Assembly: GCF_029278605.1 (NCBI RefSeq)
Contig: NZ_CP119573.1
Coordinates: forward strand, 1,054,001 to 1,118,000
Direction of reading: 5' to 3'
DNA: 64,000 nt
Origin: Cupriavidus sp. WKF15
Lineage (GTDB): Bacteria > Pseudomonadota > Gammaproteobacteria > Burkholderiales > Burkholderiaceae
The notes beneath the pieces were generated by a model, which saw only the letters and a program-made list of their open reading frames with translations, made no database searches and was not told where the DNA came from. The stretch's first letter is position 1. Every line of letters begins with the position of its first letter. Shown here one piece after another: positions 47,936-57,134 of this stretch. Position numbers and translations under genes: made by a program.

Positions 47936-48283
47936 TCAGCCAGCCGGGCGTGCTACGCCATATTGCGACGACAGGTATCGACGGATCTGGTCGGGGGAAT
48001 CGATGAACCGGGTCTGGCCGACCATGCGGACCTCCACGCTGTCGTCGACCAGCGCGCGCCCGGCGCCGATCACCAGCACAGGGGCGGACTGGTTGGCTTC
48101 GCCGATCAACTCGACAATCGCCTGGCGCGGCCGCGGCGCATCGATGTACTCGACATCGATTTCGCTGCGCAACTGCGGGAAGAAGCTCAGCAGGCCTTCG
48201 ACTGCAATGGCATCGCCGCAGTAGAAGGGGCCTTCCGAGCCTTGATAGAAGCCAGGGCGGAGCATCAGTAGCTTGTCTTTCAC
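47936..48283 (-). CDS. DUF3088-like protein
   Basis: This protein of about 115 aa from GTG 48283 (GAGAG upstream) resembles the DUF3088 family, a thioredoxin-like fold without CxxC. Signature parts are 'KDKLLMLRPGFYQGSEGPFYC', 'DVEYIDAPRPRQAIVELIGE' and 'APVLVIG'. The frame is open further upstream to 48673, but that part is not protein-like. It lies alone between the cystine operon and a divergent GlxA-type regulator, which may control it. Function unknown. Confidence 0.75.
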   Translation of the reverse strand: MKDKLLMLRPGFYQGSEGPFYCGDAIAVEGLLSFFPQLRSEIDVEYIDAPRPRQAIVELIGEANQSAPVLVIGAGRALVDDSVEVRMVGQTRFIDSPDQIRRYLSSQYGVARPAG

Positions 48284-48519
48284 GTTGTCTCTCACTATGG
48301 ATTGAAGGTTGAAGTTGGTGGTGTACGCAGTTCCCGATGTTTGCCGGGCCGCCAACCACCGGACAAAGGATAGGGTCGGGTAGGTAAACCCACTAGTGGC
48401 ACGAACGACAATTAACGTCCGGATCATGCCAAAATGCGCTGCAGGGTGAATCGCGTGAAAGATGGCGCGCTGATCTCCCCGCCAGGTGGTCTCAATCGCT
48501 ACTTCAATCGATCTCTTTC

Positions 48520-49509
48520 GTGCCAGGAAACAAAGCGCAATCCAATGCCAAAGGCGGGTTGGTAGCCGTCGTCGTCTACGATGGCCTGAGCCTTTTCGAA
48601 TACGGCAGCGCCGTTGAAGTATTCGGTCTGCCCCGGCCGGAAATGGGCAACGAGTGGTATCGCTTCGCGACATGCTCGGCCGATCCCGGGACGTTGCGCG
48701 GGGCGGGTGGCATCCAGGTGCAGGCCGACGGCGGTCTGGATCTGCTGTCGAAGGCGAATACGATCATCATTCCCGGCTGGCGCGGGATCGAAGCCGAAGT
48801 GCCGGAGGCGCTTTGCCGCGCCTTGCGCAAGGCGAACAAGCGCGGGGCGAGAGTCATGTCGATCTGCACCGGCGCTTTTGTATTGGCCGCCGCGGGATTG
48901 CTCGACGGCAAGCGCGCGACTACGCACTGGCGTCATGCGGCAGCACTCGCGCAGCGGTATCCGCAAGTGCGGGTGGAGGCGGACGTGCTCTACGTCGATG
49001 CCGGCGATGTCCTGACTTCCGCCGGAAGTGCCGCGGGAATCGACCTGTGCCTGCACCTGATCCGCCGGGACTTTGGTCCGCGCGCTGCCAATCAGGTCGC
49101 ACGCCGGCTGGTCATGCCTCCGCACCGTGAAGGCGGTCAGGCCCAGTACATTGCGGAGCCGGTGTCGAAGCGCAGCAGCGCTTCGCTGGCCCCGCTGCTG
49201 GATGCGGTGCGCGCAACCCTTGGAGAAGACTGGCCGATTGTCAGGATGGCGGAGCAAGCGGCCATGAGTGCCCGCACCTTCCAGCGCCACTTCGTCAACA
49301 TGATGGCCATGCCGCCGGGGGAGTGGCTGCTGATCGAACGGATCAGCCGTGCCAGGGTATTGCTCGAAGAGACCGGTTTATCGCTGGACGATATTGCGGT
49401 GCAAGTGGGCTTCGGCGCCGCGGCCGCATTGCGCAATCATTTCCGCACAAGGCTTGGAACGAGTCCCGGTGACTACAGGCGGCGTTTCAGTGCCTCCGAA
49501 GAGCATTGA
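48520..49509 (+). CDS. GlxA-type transcriptional regulator (DJ-1/PfpI-like domain plus AraC HTH)
   Basis: This 329-aa regulator has an N-terminal DJ-1-like domain ('VAVVVYDGLSLFEYGSAVEVFG', nucleophile-like 'VMSICTGAFVLAAAGLLDG', ~residue 113) and a C-terminal AraC HTH pair ('AMSARTFQRHFVNMMAMPPGEW', 'LSLDDIAVQVGFGAAAALRNHF'). GTG 48520 starts it. Second member of this family in the window. It is divergent from the DUF3088-like gene. Confidence 0.9.
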   Translation: MPGNKAQSNAKGGLVAVVVYDGLSLFEYGSAVEVFGLPRPEMGNEWYRFATCSADPGTLRGAGGIQVQADGGLDLLSKANTIIIPGWRGIEAEVPEALCRALRKANKRGARVMSICTGAFVLAAAGLLDGKRATTHWRHAAALAQRYPQVRVEADVLYVDAGDVLTSAGSAAGIDLCLHLIRRDFGPRAANQVARRLVMPPHREGGQAQYIAEPVSKRSSASLAPLLDAVRATLGEDWPIVRMAEQAAMSARTFQRHFVNMMAMPPGEWLLIERISRARVLLEETGLSLDDIAVQVGFGAAAALRNHFRTRLGTSPGDYRRRFSASEEH

Positions 49510-49592
49510 TTCCGGCAAACAGCGGGCCAGGCTTCCGAAGTGACGGCCGTGGGGCTTTGCGGTGTCGGGGCGCAGACGTCACCCCGCAGACG

Positions 49593-50363
49593 TTACCCAA
49601 GCGTGCCGCCCAGCTTCGCGCTGATGGCCTGCGCCGCCCCGCGTACCGTGGGAATCAGCGCGCGCAAACGTGCCTCGTCGGTGGAATCGGCGGTGCCCGT
49701 GACGCTGACGGCGGCCACGGTCTTGCCGCTGGCATCGCGGATCGGTACCGCGACACAGCGGATGCCCGGAGCGTTTTCTTCCAGGTCGAATGCGTAGCCG
49801 CCTTGCGCGTAGGCGTGCATGCCGGCCAGCCAGGTCTCGAGCGGCAAGTTGATGTTGCCGCGCTCGGCATCGTACTGGTAGCGCTTGCGCCAGGATGCCT
49901 CGCCTTCGTCGAGGATCAGCGCCTTGCCGACACCGGTCGAGCAGACCGGCTTGCGTCCGCCGATGCGTGAGTTGACGCCGATCGGCCGCTGGGCGTCGAT
50001 CTTGTCGAGATAGATGATCTCGTCGCCGTCGAGCATGGCCAGGTGAACGGTATCGCGCGTCTCATCGGCAAGCTGTTCGATGTTCTGCCGTGCGCTGCGG
50101 GCGATGTCGGAATCGCGGTAGGCGGCGAAGCCAAGCTCCAGCAGGCGGGCGCCCAGGCGATAGCCGCGGCGCGGTTCGAACTGCAGATAGCGGGCCTGCA
50201 CCAGTGCCGAGGCCAGGCGATGCGTGGTGCTGAACGCCACGCCGGTGCGGTCGGCGATTTCCTGCACGGACTGGCAGCCGTCGGCAACGGCGTCGACCAC
50301 ATCCAGTCCGCGAAACAGCGTCTGGCTGGCCAGGGTTCGATTGGGGTTTGGCGTTCTTGACAT
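49593..50363 (-). CDS. IclR-family regulator of the aldolase/acetaldehyde dehydrogenase genes
   Basis: This 256-aa IclR regulator has the winged HTH 'SVQEIADRTGVAFSTTHRLASAL' (~residues 32-54) and the effector domain 'LADETRDTVHLAMLDGDEIIYL' with 'CSTGVGKALILDEG'. It lies 57 bp downstream of the aldolase gene on the same strand, so it is co-directional with, and may be co-transcribed with, the genes it is likely to control. Confidence 0.9.
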   Translation of the reverse strand: MSRTPNPNRTLASQTLFRGLDVVDAVADGCQSVQEIADRTGVAFSTTHRLASALVQARYLQFEPRRGYRLGARLLELGFAAYRDSDIARSARQNIEQLADETRDTVHLAMLDGDEIIYLDKIDAQRPIGVNSRIGGRKPVCSTGVGKALILDEGEASWRKRYQYDAERGNINLPLETWLAGMHAYAQGGYAFDLEENAPGIRCVAVPIRDASGKTVAAVSVTGTADSTDEARLRALIPTVRGAAQAISAKLGGTLG

Positions 50364-50420
50364 GGCATGAAGTGTAACGCCGCTGGCGGGCGACCCACCA
50401 GCGGTGCAACGCTGCTTGCC

Positions 50421-51443
50421 TTAGGCGTGCTTGAGCAGGTCCAGCGCGACGTCGACGATCATGTCTTCCTGGCCGCCCACCATGCGGCGCTTGCCCAGTT
50501 CGACGAGGATGTCCACGGTCTTCAGGCCATACTTGTTTGCGGCGACTTCGGAGTGGCGCAGGAAGCTCGAATAGACGCCGGCATAGCCGAGCGCCAGCGT
50601 TTCGCGATCCACGCGCACGGGGCGGTCCTGCAGCGGGCGCACGATATCGTCGGCGGCGTCCATCAGCTTGTACAGGTCGGTGCCGTGCTCCCAGCCCAGG
50701 CGCTCGATGGCGGCGATGAACACTTCCAGCGGCGCATTGCCCGCGCCGGCGCCCATGCCGGCCAGCGATGCATCGATGCGGTCGCAGCCTTCTTCCACGG
50801 CCACGATCGAATTGGCCACGCCGAGCGACAGGTTGTGGTGGGCGTGGATGCCCGTATGCGTGTTCGGGTCGAGTACCGCCTTCAGCGCGCGGAAGCGGTC
50901 GCGCACGTCCTGCATGCCCAGCGCGCCGCCCGAGTCCACCACGTAGATGGTGGTGGCGCCGTACGACTCCATCTTCTTCGCTTCGACAGCGAGGTTCTCC
51001 GGCGTGGTCATGTGGCTCATCATCAGGAAGCCCACGGTGTCCATGCCGAGCTCGCGTGCGCGTTCGATGTGCTGGCGCGACACATCGGCTTCCGTGCAGT
51101 GCGTGGCCACGCGCACGATGCGCGCGCCGGCCTTGTAGGCGTTTTCGAGATCGTGGATCGTGCCGATGCCGGGCAGCAGCAGCGTGGCAATCTTCGCGTG
51201 TTCGATCTCGCCCGCGACCGCTTCGATCCATTCGAGATCGGTGTGGGCGCCGAAACCATAGTTGAAGCTGGAGCCCTGCAGGCCGTCGCCGTGCGCCACT
51301 TCGATCGAATCGACGCGTGCCTGGTCCAGCGCGCGGGCGATGTCCTTGACGTTCTGGATCGAGTACTGGTGGCGGATGGCGTGGCTGCCATCGCGCAGCG
51401 TCACGTCGGAGATATACAGTTTCTTGCCGGGATTGAAAGCCAT
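50421..51443 (-). CDS. mhpE: 4-hydroxy-2-oxovalerate aldolase
   Basis: This 340-aa HMGL-like TIM-barrel aldolase has the metal-binding '[15 protein letters not shown]' (~residues 11-25) and '[18 protein letters not shown]' (~residues 195-212), plus a C-terminal communication domain. It cleaves 4-hydroxy-2-oxovalerate to pyruvate and acetaldehyde, channelled to the dehydrogenase encoded next to it. ATG 51443 has GAGGAGA upstream. The gap to the dehydrogenase is 11 bp. Confidence 0.95.
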   Translation of the reverse strand: MAFNPGKKLYISDVTLRDGSHAIRHQYSIQNVKDIARALDQARVDSIEVAHGDGLQGSSFNYGFGAHTDLEWIEAVAGEIEHAKIATLLLPGIGTIHDLENAYKAGARIVRVATHCTEADVSRQHIERARELGMDTVGFLMMSHMTTPENLAVEAKKMESYGATTIYVVDSGGALGMQDVRDRFRALKAVLDPNTHTGIHAHHNLSLGVANSIVAVEEGCDRIDASLAGMGAGAGNAPLEVFIAAIERLGWEHGTDLYKLMDAADDIVRPLQDRPVRVDRETLALGYAGVYSSFLRHSEVAANKYGLKTVDILVELGKRRMVGGQEDMIVDVALDLLKHA

Positions 51444-51454
51444 GGCGCGTCTCC

Positions 51455-52396
51455 TCAGGCGTTCAGAGCGCATTGCGCCATGCGTTCGGCAGTGGCGAGT
51501 GCGGCGGAGGTCATGATGTCGAGATTGCCGGCGTAGGCGGGCAGGTAGTGGGCCGCGCCTTCCACCTCCAGGAACACCGAGGTCTTGAGCCCGCTGAAGC
51601 GGCCCAGGCCAGGAATGTTGAGCGGTGCATCGGATGCAATCACATCGAACTGCACCTTCTGCTTCAGCCGGTAGCCCGGCACATAGGCCTGCACGGCGGC
51701 GGCCATGTCGTTGATCGACGCCTCGACTTCCGTCTGGCTGGCGGCATCGCTCAGCACATAGACCGTGTCGCGCATGATCAGCGGCGGCTCCGCCGGGTTC
51801 AGCACGATGATGGCCTTGCCCTTGGTGGCGCCGCCGATCACCTCGATGGCCTTCGACGTGGTCTCGGTGAACTCGTCGATGTTGGCCCGCGTGCCGGGTC
51901 CGGCCGACTTGCTGCTGATCGACGCGACGATCTCCGCGTAGTGCACCTTCGCCACGCGCGATACCGCGGCGACCATCGGGATGGTGGCCTGTCCGCCGCA
52001 GGTGACCATGTTCACGTTGCGCGCGTCGAGACGGGCTTCGAGGTTGACCACGGGCACGCAGTACGGGCCGATGGCCGCCGGCGTCAGGTCGATCATGCGG
52101 ATGTCCGGCTTCACTTCGCGCAGCCGCGCGTCGTTCCTGACGTGGGCGCCCGCGCTGGTGGCGTCGAACACCACGTCGATGTCGCGGAAGACGGGGAGGT
52201 TCAGCAAGCCTTCCACGCCTTCATGCGTGGTGGCCACGCCCATGCGGGCCGCCCGCGCGAGGCCGTCCGAGGCCGGGTCGATGCCGACCATTGCCCCCAT
52301 TTCCAGGTGTTTGCCGTGGCGCAGGATCTTGATCATCAGATCCGTGCCGATATTGCCCGATCCGATGATCGCGGCCTTCAGTTTCCGATTTGCCAA
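51455..52396 (-). CDS. mhpF: acetaldehyde dehydrogenase (CoA-acylating)
   Basis: This 313-aa enzyme has an N-terminal Rossmann motif '[18 protein letters not shown]' (~residues 8-25) and the acyl-enzyme Cys in '[15 protein letters not shown]' (~residue 131). It converts acetaldehyde, CoA and NAD to acetyl-CoA in complex with the aldolase. The start is TTG 52396, with GGAGG six bases upstream, giving the normal N-terminus ([11 protein letters not shown]); the frame runs on to 52684. The usual hydratase partner of this meta-cleavage module is not adjacent. Confidence 0.92.
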   Translation of the reverse strand: MANRKLKAAIIGSGNIGTDLMIKILRHGKHLEMGAMVGIDPASDGLARAARMGVATTHEGVEGLLNLPVFRDIDVVFDATSAGAHVRNDARLREVKPDIRMIDLTPAAIGPYCVPVVNLEARLDARNVNMVTCGGQATIPMVAAVSRVAKVHYAEIVASISSKSAGPGTRANIDEFTETTSKAIEVIGGATKGKAIIVLNPAEPPLIMRDTVYVLSDAASQTEVEASINDMAAAVQAYVPGYRLKQKVQFDVIASDAPLNIPGLGRFSGLKTSVFLEVEGAAHYLPAYAGNLDIMTSAALATAERMAQCALNA

Positions 52397-52695
52397 TGGA
52401 GCCTCCGTCTTCGGGCCGCCATGGCGACGGACCCGCTTTTTGTGAAGTGCTGTCTGTCGCAGGCCAGGACATCGCCGATCCGGTCCGGGTTTGCCCCTGC
52501 GCTGCGACGCAAGATTACTCCTCGCTCTCTTAAATATCAACATATAAGATTTGATCTCATATATTGAGAAAAAGATGTGGCGAATTGCGCGCAGAGGACG
52601 GCTACCAGGGGGGCATATACTGCGGCATACGAATCGCACCACCAGACCCATCACCCCGGTGGCAGCCAGCTTCGACACGATCAACAGGAGCGTTC
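52397..52695. other. promoter region of the aldolase/dehydrogenase operon
   Basis: This region contains an AT-rich zone and the near-perfect palindrome ATAT-a-AGAT-TTG-ATCT-c-ATAT (52542-52562), about 145 bp upstream of mhpF. It is the likely binding site of the downstream IclR regulator or another repressor. No gene is seen here. Confidence 0.45.
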
Positions 52696-53022
52696 ATGCT
52701 TTCACCCATGTTCCACGCGCTGAGAGCCGCGTCGGTTGCGATGCTGCTGGCCGCGGCATCCTCGGCAGTGTTTGCCGCGCCGGCGGATGGCAAGCCGCTT
52801 GTGCTGGATACCCAAAGCGGCATCAGCGATGGCAAGCGCGGCGGCACCGGGCTGCAGACGGGCCCGCTCTCGCCACGTGACGCGGCAGGATCGCACCCCG
52901 GCATGACACCCGACGCGTCGCAGTATCCGGTCGTCGTCGCGCCATACATCGAGGTGCCGGTCGGTGGGTCTAGGCCCCCTTATCCGGCGCCGCGTCCGAG
53001 ACCGACGCCACACACGCCGTAA
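52696..53022 (+). CDS. small exported protein of unknown function
   Basis: This 108-aa protein has a signal peptide ('ALRAASVAMLLAAASSAVFA', cleavage ~residue 28) and a mature region of about 80 residues rich in Gly, Pro and Asp, ending 'PPYPAPRPRPTPHTP'. No conserved domain recognised. ATG 52696 is preferred over the upstream open frame because ACAGGAG precedes it. Confidence 0.65.
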   Translation: MLSPMFHALRAASVAMLLAAASSAVFAAPADGKPLVLDTQSGISDGKRGGTGLQTGPLSPRDAAGSHPGMTPDASQYPVVVAPYIEVPVGGSRPPYPAPRPRPTPHTP

Positions 53023-53045
53023 CCCGGTAACCCGGCACTTTGATG

Positions 53046-53070
53046 ACCGCCTGCCAGCCGAGCGGGCGGT
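53046..53070. terminator. possible hairpin between convergent genes
   Basis: ACCGCCTG (53046-53053) pairs with CGGGCGGT (53063-53070) with one T·G wobble and a 9-nt loop, followed by TATT. It overlaps the last codon of the helicase gene and may end the small exported protein's transcript; weak. Confidence 0.35.
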
Positions 53071-55409
53071 TATTCGACTGAAGCGTCTGCGGGCCGACGT
53101 TGCGGCTTCCTTGCTGGAACCTTCCACCATGCCGGCAGCATGTCCTGCACCTCGGGACGCGCGTAACGGTCATCGATCAGCCACACCACGCCGCGGTCCT
53201 CGCGGGTGCGGATCACGCGGCCGGCGGCCTGCACCACCTTGCGCAGGCCCGGATACAGGTAGGCGTAGTCATAGCCATGGCCCGCGCCGAAGGCGGCTTC
53301 CATGCGCTCGCGCAGTTGTTCGTTGACGGGGTTCACCTGGGGCAGGCCCAGCGTGGCCACGAAGGCGCCGATCAGCCGGTCGCCGGGAAGATCAACCCCC
53401 TCCGAGAACACGCCGCCCAGTACGGCGAAGCCGATGCCCCGGCCGCCCGGCGCGAACGCATCGAGGAAGGCGGCCTGGCCGGCCTCGGTCATGCCGCGTG
53501 CCTGCGACCACGTCGGGATACCGGGATGGAGTTCGGCCAGCAACGCCGCCGCCTGCTGCAGGTAATCATGGCTGCTGAAGAACGCCAGATAGTTGCCGGG
53601 GCGCTGCGCGAACTGGTCGGCCATCAGCGCGACGATGGCCGGCAGCGAACGTTGCCGGTGGGCATAGCGCGTGGAGATATGGCGCGCCACGCGCACGTCG
53701 AGCTGCTCCGCCTGGAATGGCGATGGCACCTCCACCCACACGGCACTGCCTGGCACGCCCAGCAGGTTGCGGTAGTAGTCGGCCGGCTGCAGCGTGGCCG
53801 AGAACAGCGTGGTCGAATGCGCGCCCGCGAAGCGCGGCGCGAGGTACGGCGCGGGCAGCAGGTTGCGCACGCACAGCGCGGCATCCACGCCGCTGCGGTG
53901 GCGCGGCGCGCGCGTGATATCGAACAGCGAATGCTTGCCGCCGTACTCCGTCATCTGCTCGGACAGGCGCAGGAAGTGCATCGCATCGAAATAGAAACGC
54001 TCAAGCGTGACGTCGTGCCGCTGCGGATGCTCGCTCATGTCGTCGATGATGGCGGTGCATAGCCGGGCCAGTGCCTCGATGAAAGCGGCGGGTTCTTCAT
54101 CGCAAGTTTCGTAGGCGGCCTCGCCGGATCTGGCGAGCGCGTTCCATTGCCGGTAGACCCGGTTCATGTCGCGCTTGAGCGTGCCCGGCGCCGACAGCCG
54201 CACGCCGCGGAAGGCGGCGTGGTCGAGCGTGGCCGTGTACATGGCGCGGCCGCGTTCGACCAGGTTGTGCGCTTCGTCCACCAGCACGCTGACACGCCAT
54301 TCGTTCAGCGCGGCCAGCGCATACAGCATCGCGCTGCGATCGAAATAGTAGTTGTAGTCGGCCACCACCAGGTCGCTCCAGCGGATCATCTCCTGGGCGA
54401 GGTAGTAGGGGCAGACCTCGTGCGTGCGAGCGATCTCGCGCACGGTGTGGCCATCGAGCAGCGCGGCATGGCTGGCGGCGTCGCGCGCGGCGGGCAGGCG
54501 GTTGTAGAAGCCTTTCGCCAGCGGGCATGAGTCGCCATGGCAGGCCAGGTCCGGATGCTCGCACGCCTTGTCGCGTGCCATCAGTTCCAGCACGCGCAGC
54601 GGCGCGTCATCGGCCCGGCGGCGCAGCTGCGCGGTGGCCTGCAGCGCAACCGCGCGGCCCGTCGAGCGCGCGGACAGGAAGAAGATCTTGTCGATGCGCT
54701 GGGTGGGCATGGCCTTCAGCGCCGGAAACACCGTGCCGATCGACTTGCCGATGCCGGTGGGTGCCTGCGCCAGCAGCGTGCGTGCGCTGGCGTTGGCCTT
54801 GTAGACCGATTCGGCCAGCAGGCGCTGCCCGTCGCGGAAGGTGGCGTGCGGAAAGGCCAGTGCCTGCAGCCCCGCATCGCGATCGCTGCGATGGGCGATT
54901 TCCCGTTCCGCCCACTGCATGAAGCGGCGGCAGCTGTCTTCGAAGAACGCACGCAGCGCCGCAGCGTCGCAGCGTTCCTTCAGCACGCGCTCGCGCTGGC
55001 TCAGGATGTCGAAATAGACCAGCGCTACGTCGATCTGCGCGAGCTTGCGCGCTTCGCACAGCAGCCAGCCGTAGATCTTCGCCTGGGCCCAGTGCAGGGC
55101 CTGGTGGTTGCGCGGAATCTCGGCCTTGTCGCCGCGTACCGTCTTGATTTCCTCGATGCGGTTGGCCACGGGATCGTAGCCATCGGCACGGCCACGCACG
55201 CGCAGGCCTTCGAACTCGCCCGACAGCGCTACCTCGGACTCATAGCCAGGCCCGCGGCGGCTGGTGACCACGCCGTGGCCTGCCACGCCTTCCTGCCCGG
55301 TGGGCGAGGGCGTGAAGCGCAGGTCGAGGTCGCCCGCCTTGGCCGTGAATTCGCATAGCGTGCGAACGGCGACGGTATAGCGCAGCGGATCGGGTGGCGT
55401 GGCGGACAA
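53070..55409 (-). CDS. XPD/DinG-like Fe-S helicase with N-terminal PD-(D/E)XK nuclease domain
   Basis: The N-terminal ~150 residues show a PD-(D/E)XK pattern: 'RVRGRADGYDP' (Asp), then 'RIEEIKTVRG' (E-x-K) and a Tyr in 'AQAKIYGWLLC'. The helicase core begins with Walker A 'LAQAPTGIGKSIGTVFPALK' (~residue 212) and has the Fe-S cysteines (CEHPDLACHGDSC… then HEVCPYY). It also has DEAH 'VLVDEAHNLVE', and motif VI 'VVQAAGRVIRTRED' near the C-terminus. XPD/DinG proteins unwind DNA (R-loops, branched substrates) with 5'-3' polarity; the fused nuclease would couple cutting to unwinding. 779 aa, no partner gene adjacent. Confidence 0.88.
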   Translation of the reverse strand: MSATPPDPLRYTVAVRTLCEFTAKAGDLDLRFTPSPTGQEGVAGHGVVTSRRGPGYESEVALSGEFEGLRVRGRADGYDPVANRIEEIKTVRGDKAEIPRNHQALHWAQAKIYGWLLCEARKLAQIDVALVYFDILSQRERVLKERCDAAALRAFFEDSCRRFMQWAEREIAHRSDRDAGLQALAFPHATFRDGQRLLAESVYKANASARTLLAQAPTGIGKSIGTVFPALKAMPTQRIDKIFFLSARSTGRAVALQATAQLRRRADDAPLRVLELMARDKACEHPDLACHGDSCPLAKGFYNRLPAARDAASHAALLDGHTVREIARTHEVCPYYLAQEMIRWSDLVVADYNYYFDRSAMLYALAALNEWRVSVLVDEAHNLVERGRAMYTATLDHAAFRGVRLSAPGTLKRDMNRVYRQWNALARSGEAAYETCDEEPAAFIEALARLCTAIIDDMSEHPQRHDVTLERFYFDAMHFLRLSEQMTEYGGKHSLFDITRAPRHRSGVDAALCVRNLLPAPYLAPRFAGAHSTTLFSATLQPADYYRNLLGVPGSAVWVEVPSPFQAEQLDVRVARHISTRYAHRQRSLPAIVALMADQFAQRPGNYLAFFSSHDYLQQAAALLAELHPGIPTWSQARGMTEAGQAAFLDAFAPGGRGIGFAVLGGVFSEGVDLPGDRLIGAFVATLGLPQVNPVNEQLRERMEAAFGAGHGYDYAYLYPGLRKVVQAAGRVIRTREDRGVVWLIDDRYARPEVQDMLPAWWKVPARKPQRRPADASVE

Positions 55410-55585
55410 GGCGCAGGACGGGGGAAATTGCGGGGCTGTATGAATATACAGTGATCCGGAACCCGCGGAAACATGCCCTCAGCGTATTCCCCGACCGGTG
55501 CATCGCCTTCGCGCCCTAAGCAAGTTTCCGTCGATATAGTGACTTACCATATTAACAACACATACAAATCATGCACTTACGACGA

Positions 55586-55614
55586 TTGTAATTAAAGATT
55601 ACGTATCCTATACT
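55586..55614 (+). promoter_or_regulatory. promoter of the MFS carrier gene
   Basis: TTGTAA (55586-55591), 17-bp spacer and TATACT (55609-55614), about 70 bp before the MFS start. The inverted repeat GTAAT-N5-ATTAC (55588-55602) overlaps it and could bind a repressor. Confidence 0.65.
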
Positions 55615-55684
55615 CCGGCCGGTTGCGCGACCCCTTAAACAAAACGCCTCAAATCGAAGGACACAAGGACAAGGAGACCCCGTC

Positions 55685-56983
55685 ATGCAATCCACGAGCA
55701 CCGCCACGACGCTGGCGATTCCGCGCAGCAGCGTGCGCTGGAAGATCTTCCTGATGATGCTGCTGCTGGTGGCCATCAACTACATCGACCGGGCCTCGCT
55801 GTCGGTGGCCATGCCGCTGATCGCGAAGGAGTTCGACCTGAGCCCCGCCATGCAGGGGCTGATCCTCAGCTCGTTCTTCTGGACCTACGCCTTCATGCAG
55901 GTGCCGGGCGGCATGCTGGCAGACAAGTACAAGCCGCGCATCGTGATCGCCTGCGCCACGGTGTTCTGGGGCTTCTTCCAGGCGATCGCGGCGGCCTGCA
56001 CCAACGCCACCTCGCTGATGCTGACCCGGCTCGGGCTCGGTGCCGCCGAAGCGCCGATCTACCCGGCCGGCGGCAAGCTCAATGCCATCTGGATGACCAG
56101 GAACGAGCGCGGCCGCGGCGCCACGCTGCTGGATGGCGGCGCACCGCTGGGCGCGGCGCTTGGTTCGCTCATCATCGCCGGGCTGATCAGCGAACTCGGC
56201 TCGTGGCGCATGTCGTTCGTGGTCGCCGGCGTCGGCACCGTGCTCGCTGGTTTCGTGGCCTGGTGGTACATCCGCAATTCCCCGCGCGAACACCGTGGCG
56301 TCAATGAACAGGAAGCCCGTCATATCGAGGACGCGCTTGCACTGGAGCACAGCGCGGAGCCGGCCAACCTGAGTGGCCGTTCGCTCGACTTCTTCAAGTA
56401 CCGCTCGGTGTGGTGCATGGCCATCAGCTGGATGTGCTTCAACGCCGTGTTCTACGGCCTGCTGACCTGGATGCCCACCTACCTGAGCAAGGCCCGCGGC
56501 TTCGACCTCAAGCAGATGGGCGGCGCCAGCTTCCTCATCTTCTTCGCGGGGTTTGTCGGCGAACTGATCGGCGGCTGGATTGCCGACAAGTGGAAGGAAG
56601 CCGGAGGACGTCCCAACGTCGTGATGCGCACGCTGTTCGGCATCGCCGCCGTGGTGGCCACGGTGTCGATCTTCTCGGTGGCCTACGTCACCGACCCCGT
56701 GATGGTTGTGGTGCTGCTGTCTTCCACCCTGTTCTTCCTGCGCTGGTGCGGCCTGTTCTGGTCGGTGCCGTCGATGCTGGGCACCCGCAACAAGGTCGGC
56801 TTCCTCGGCGGCGTGATGAACCTGGGCGGCAATATCGCCGGCATCAGCGTGCCGATCATCGTCGGCCTGATCGTGCAGGCCACCGGCTCCTACTTCCTGG
56901 CGCTGATGTTCTTTGCCGCCTGCGGGGTCGGCCTGCTGCTCGCATCCACCAGCATCGACTACGAGAAGAAGATCCCGGTCTGA
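55685..56983 (+). CDS. MFS transporter, ACS type
   Basis: This 432-aa carrier has about 12 TM helices and the ACS motifs 'NYIDRASLSVAMPLIAKEFD' after TM1 and 'QVPGGMLADKYKPR' in the TM2-3 loop. It probably imports an organic acid. The ATG at 55685 has AAGGAGA upstream. It lies alone with its own promoter and precedes a porin gene by ~150 bp; the two may serve uptake of the same compound. Substrate unknown. Confidence 0.92.
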   Translation: MQSTSTATTLAIPRSSVRWKIFLMMLLLVAINYIDRASLSVAMPLIAKEFDLSPAMQGLILSSFFWTYAFMQVPGGMLADKYKPRIVIACATVFWGFFQAIAAACTNATSLMLTRLGLGAAEAPIYPAGGKLNAIWMTRNERGRGATLLDGGAPLGAALGSLIIAGLISELGSWRMSFVVAGVGTVLAGFVAWWYIRNSPREHRGVNEQEARHIEDALALEHSAEPANLSGRSLDFFKYRSVWCMAISWMCFNAVFYGLLTWMPTYLSKARGFDLKQMGGASFLIFFAGFVGELIGGWIADKWKEAGGRPNVVMRTLFGIAAVVATVSIFSVAYVTDPVMVVVLLSSTLFFLRWCGLFWSVPSMLGTRNKVGFLGGVMNLGGNIAGISVPIIVGLIVQATGSYFLALMFFAACGVGLLLASTSIDYEKKIPV

Positions 56984-57134
56984 CGGCGAAGTCCGGCAAG
57001 CCAAGTCCGGACGTCCGCAGATACCTGTCGGCCGTGCCCTTTGCGCAGAGGAGGCTGCGCCAAGGGCCGGCACAGCCGCACCGCGCCAATCGCCTCCATT
57101 AGCGCATCGATAAGAACTTTCAAACAAGGAAAAC

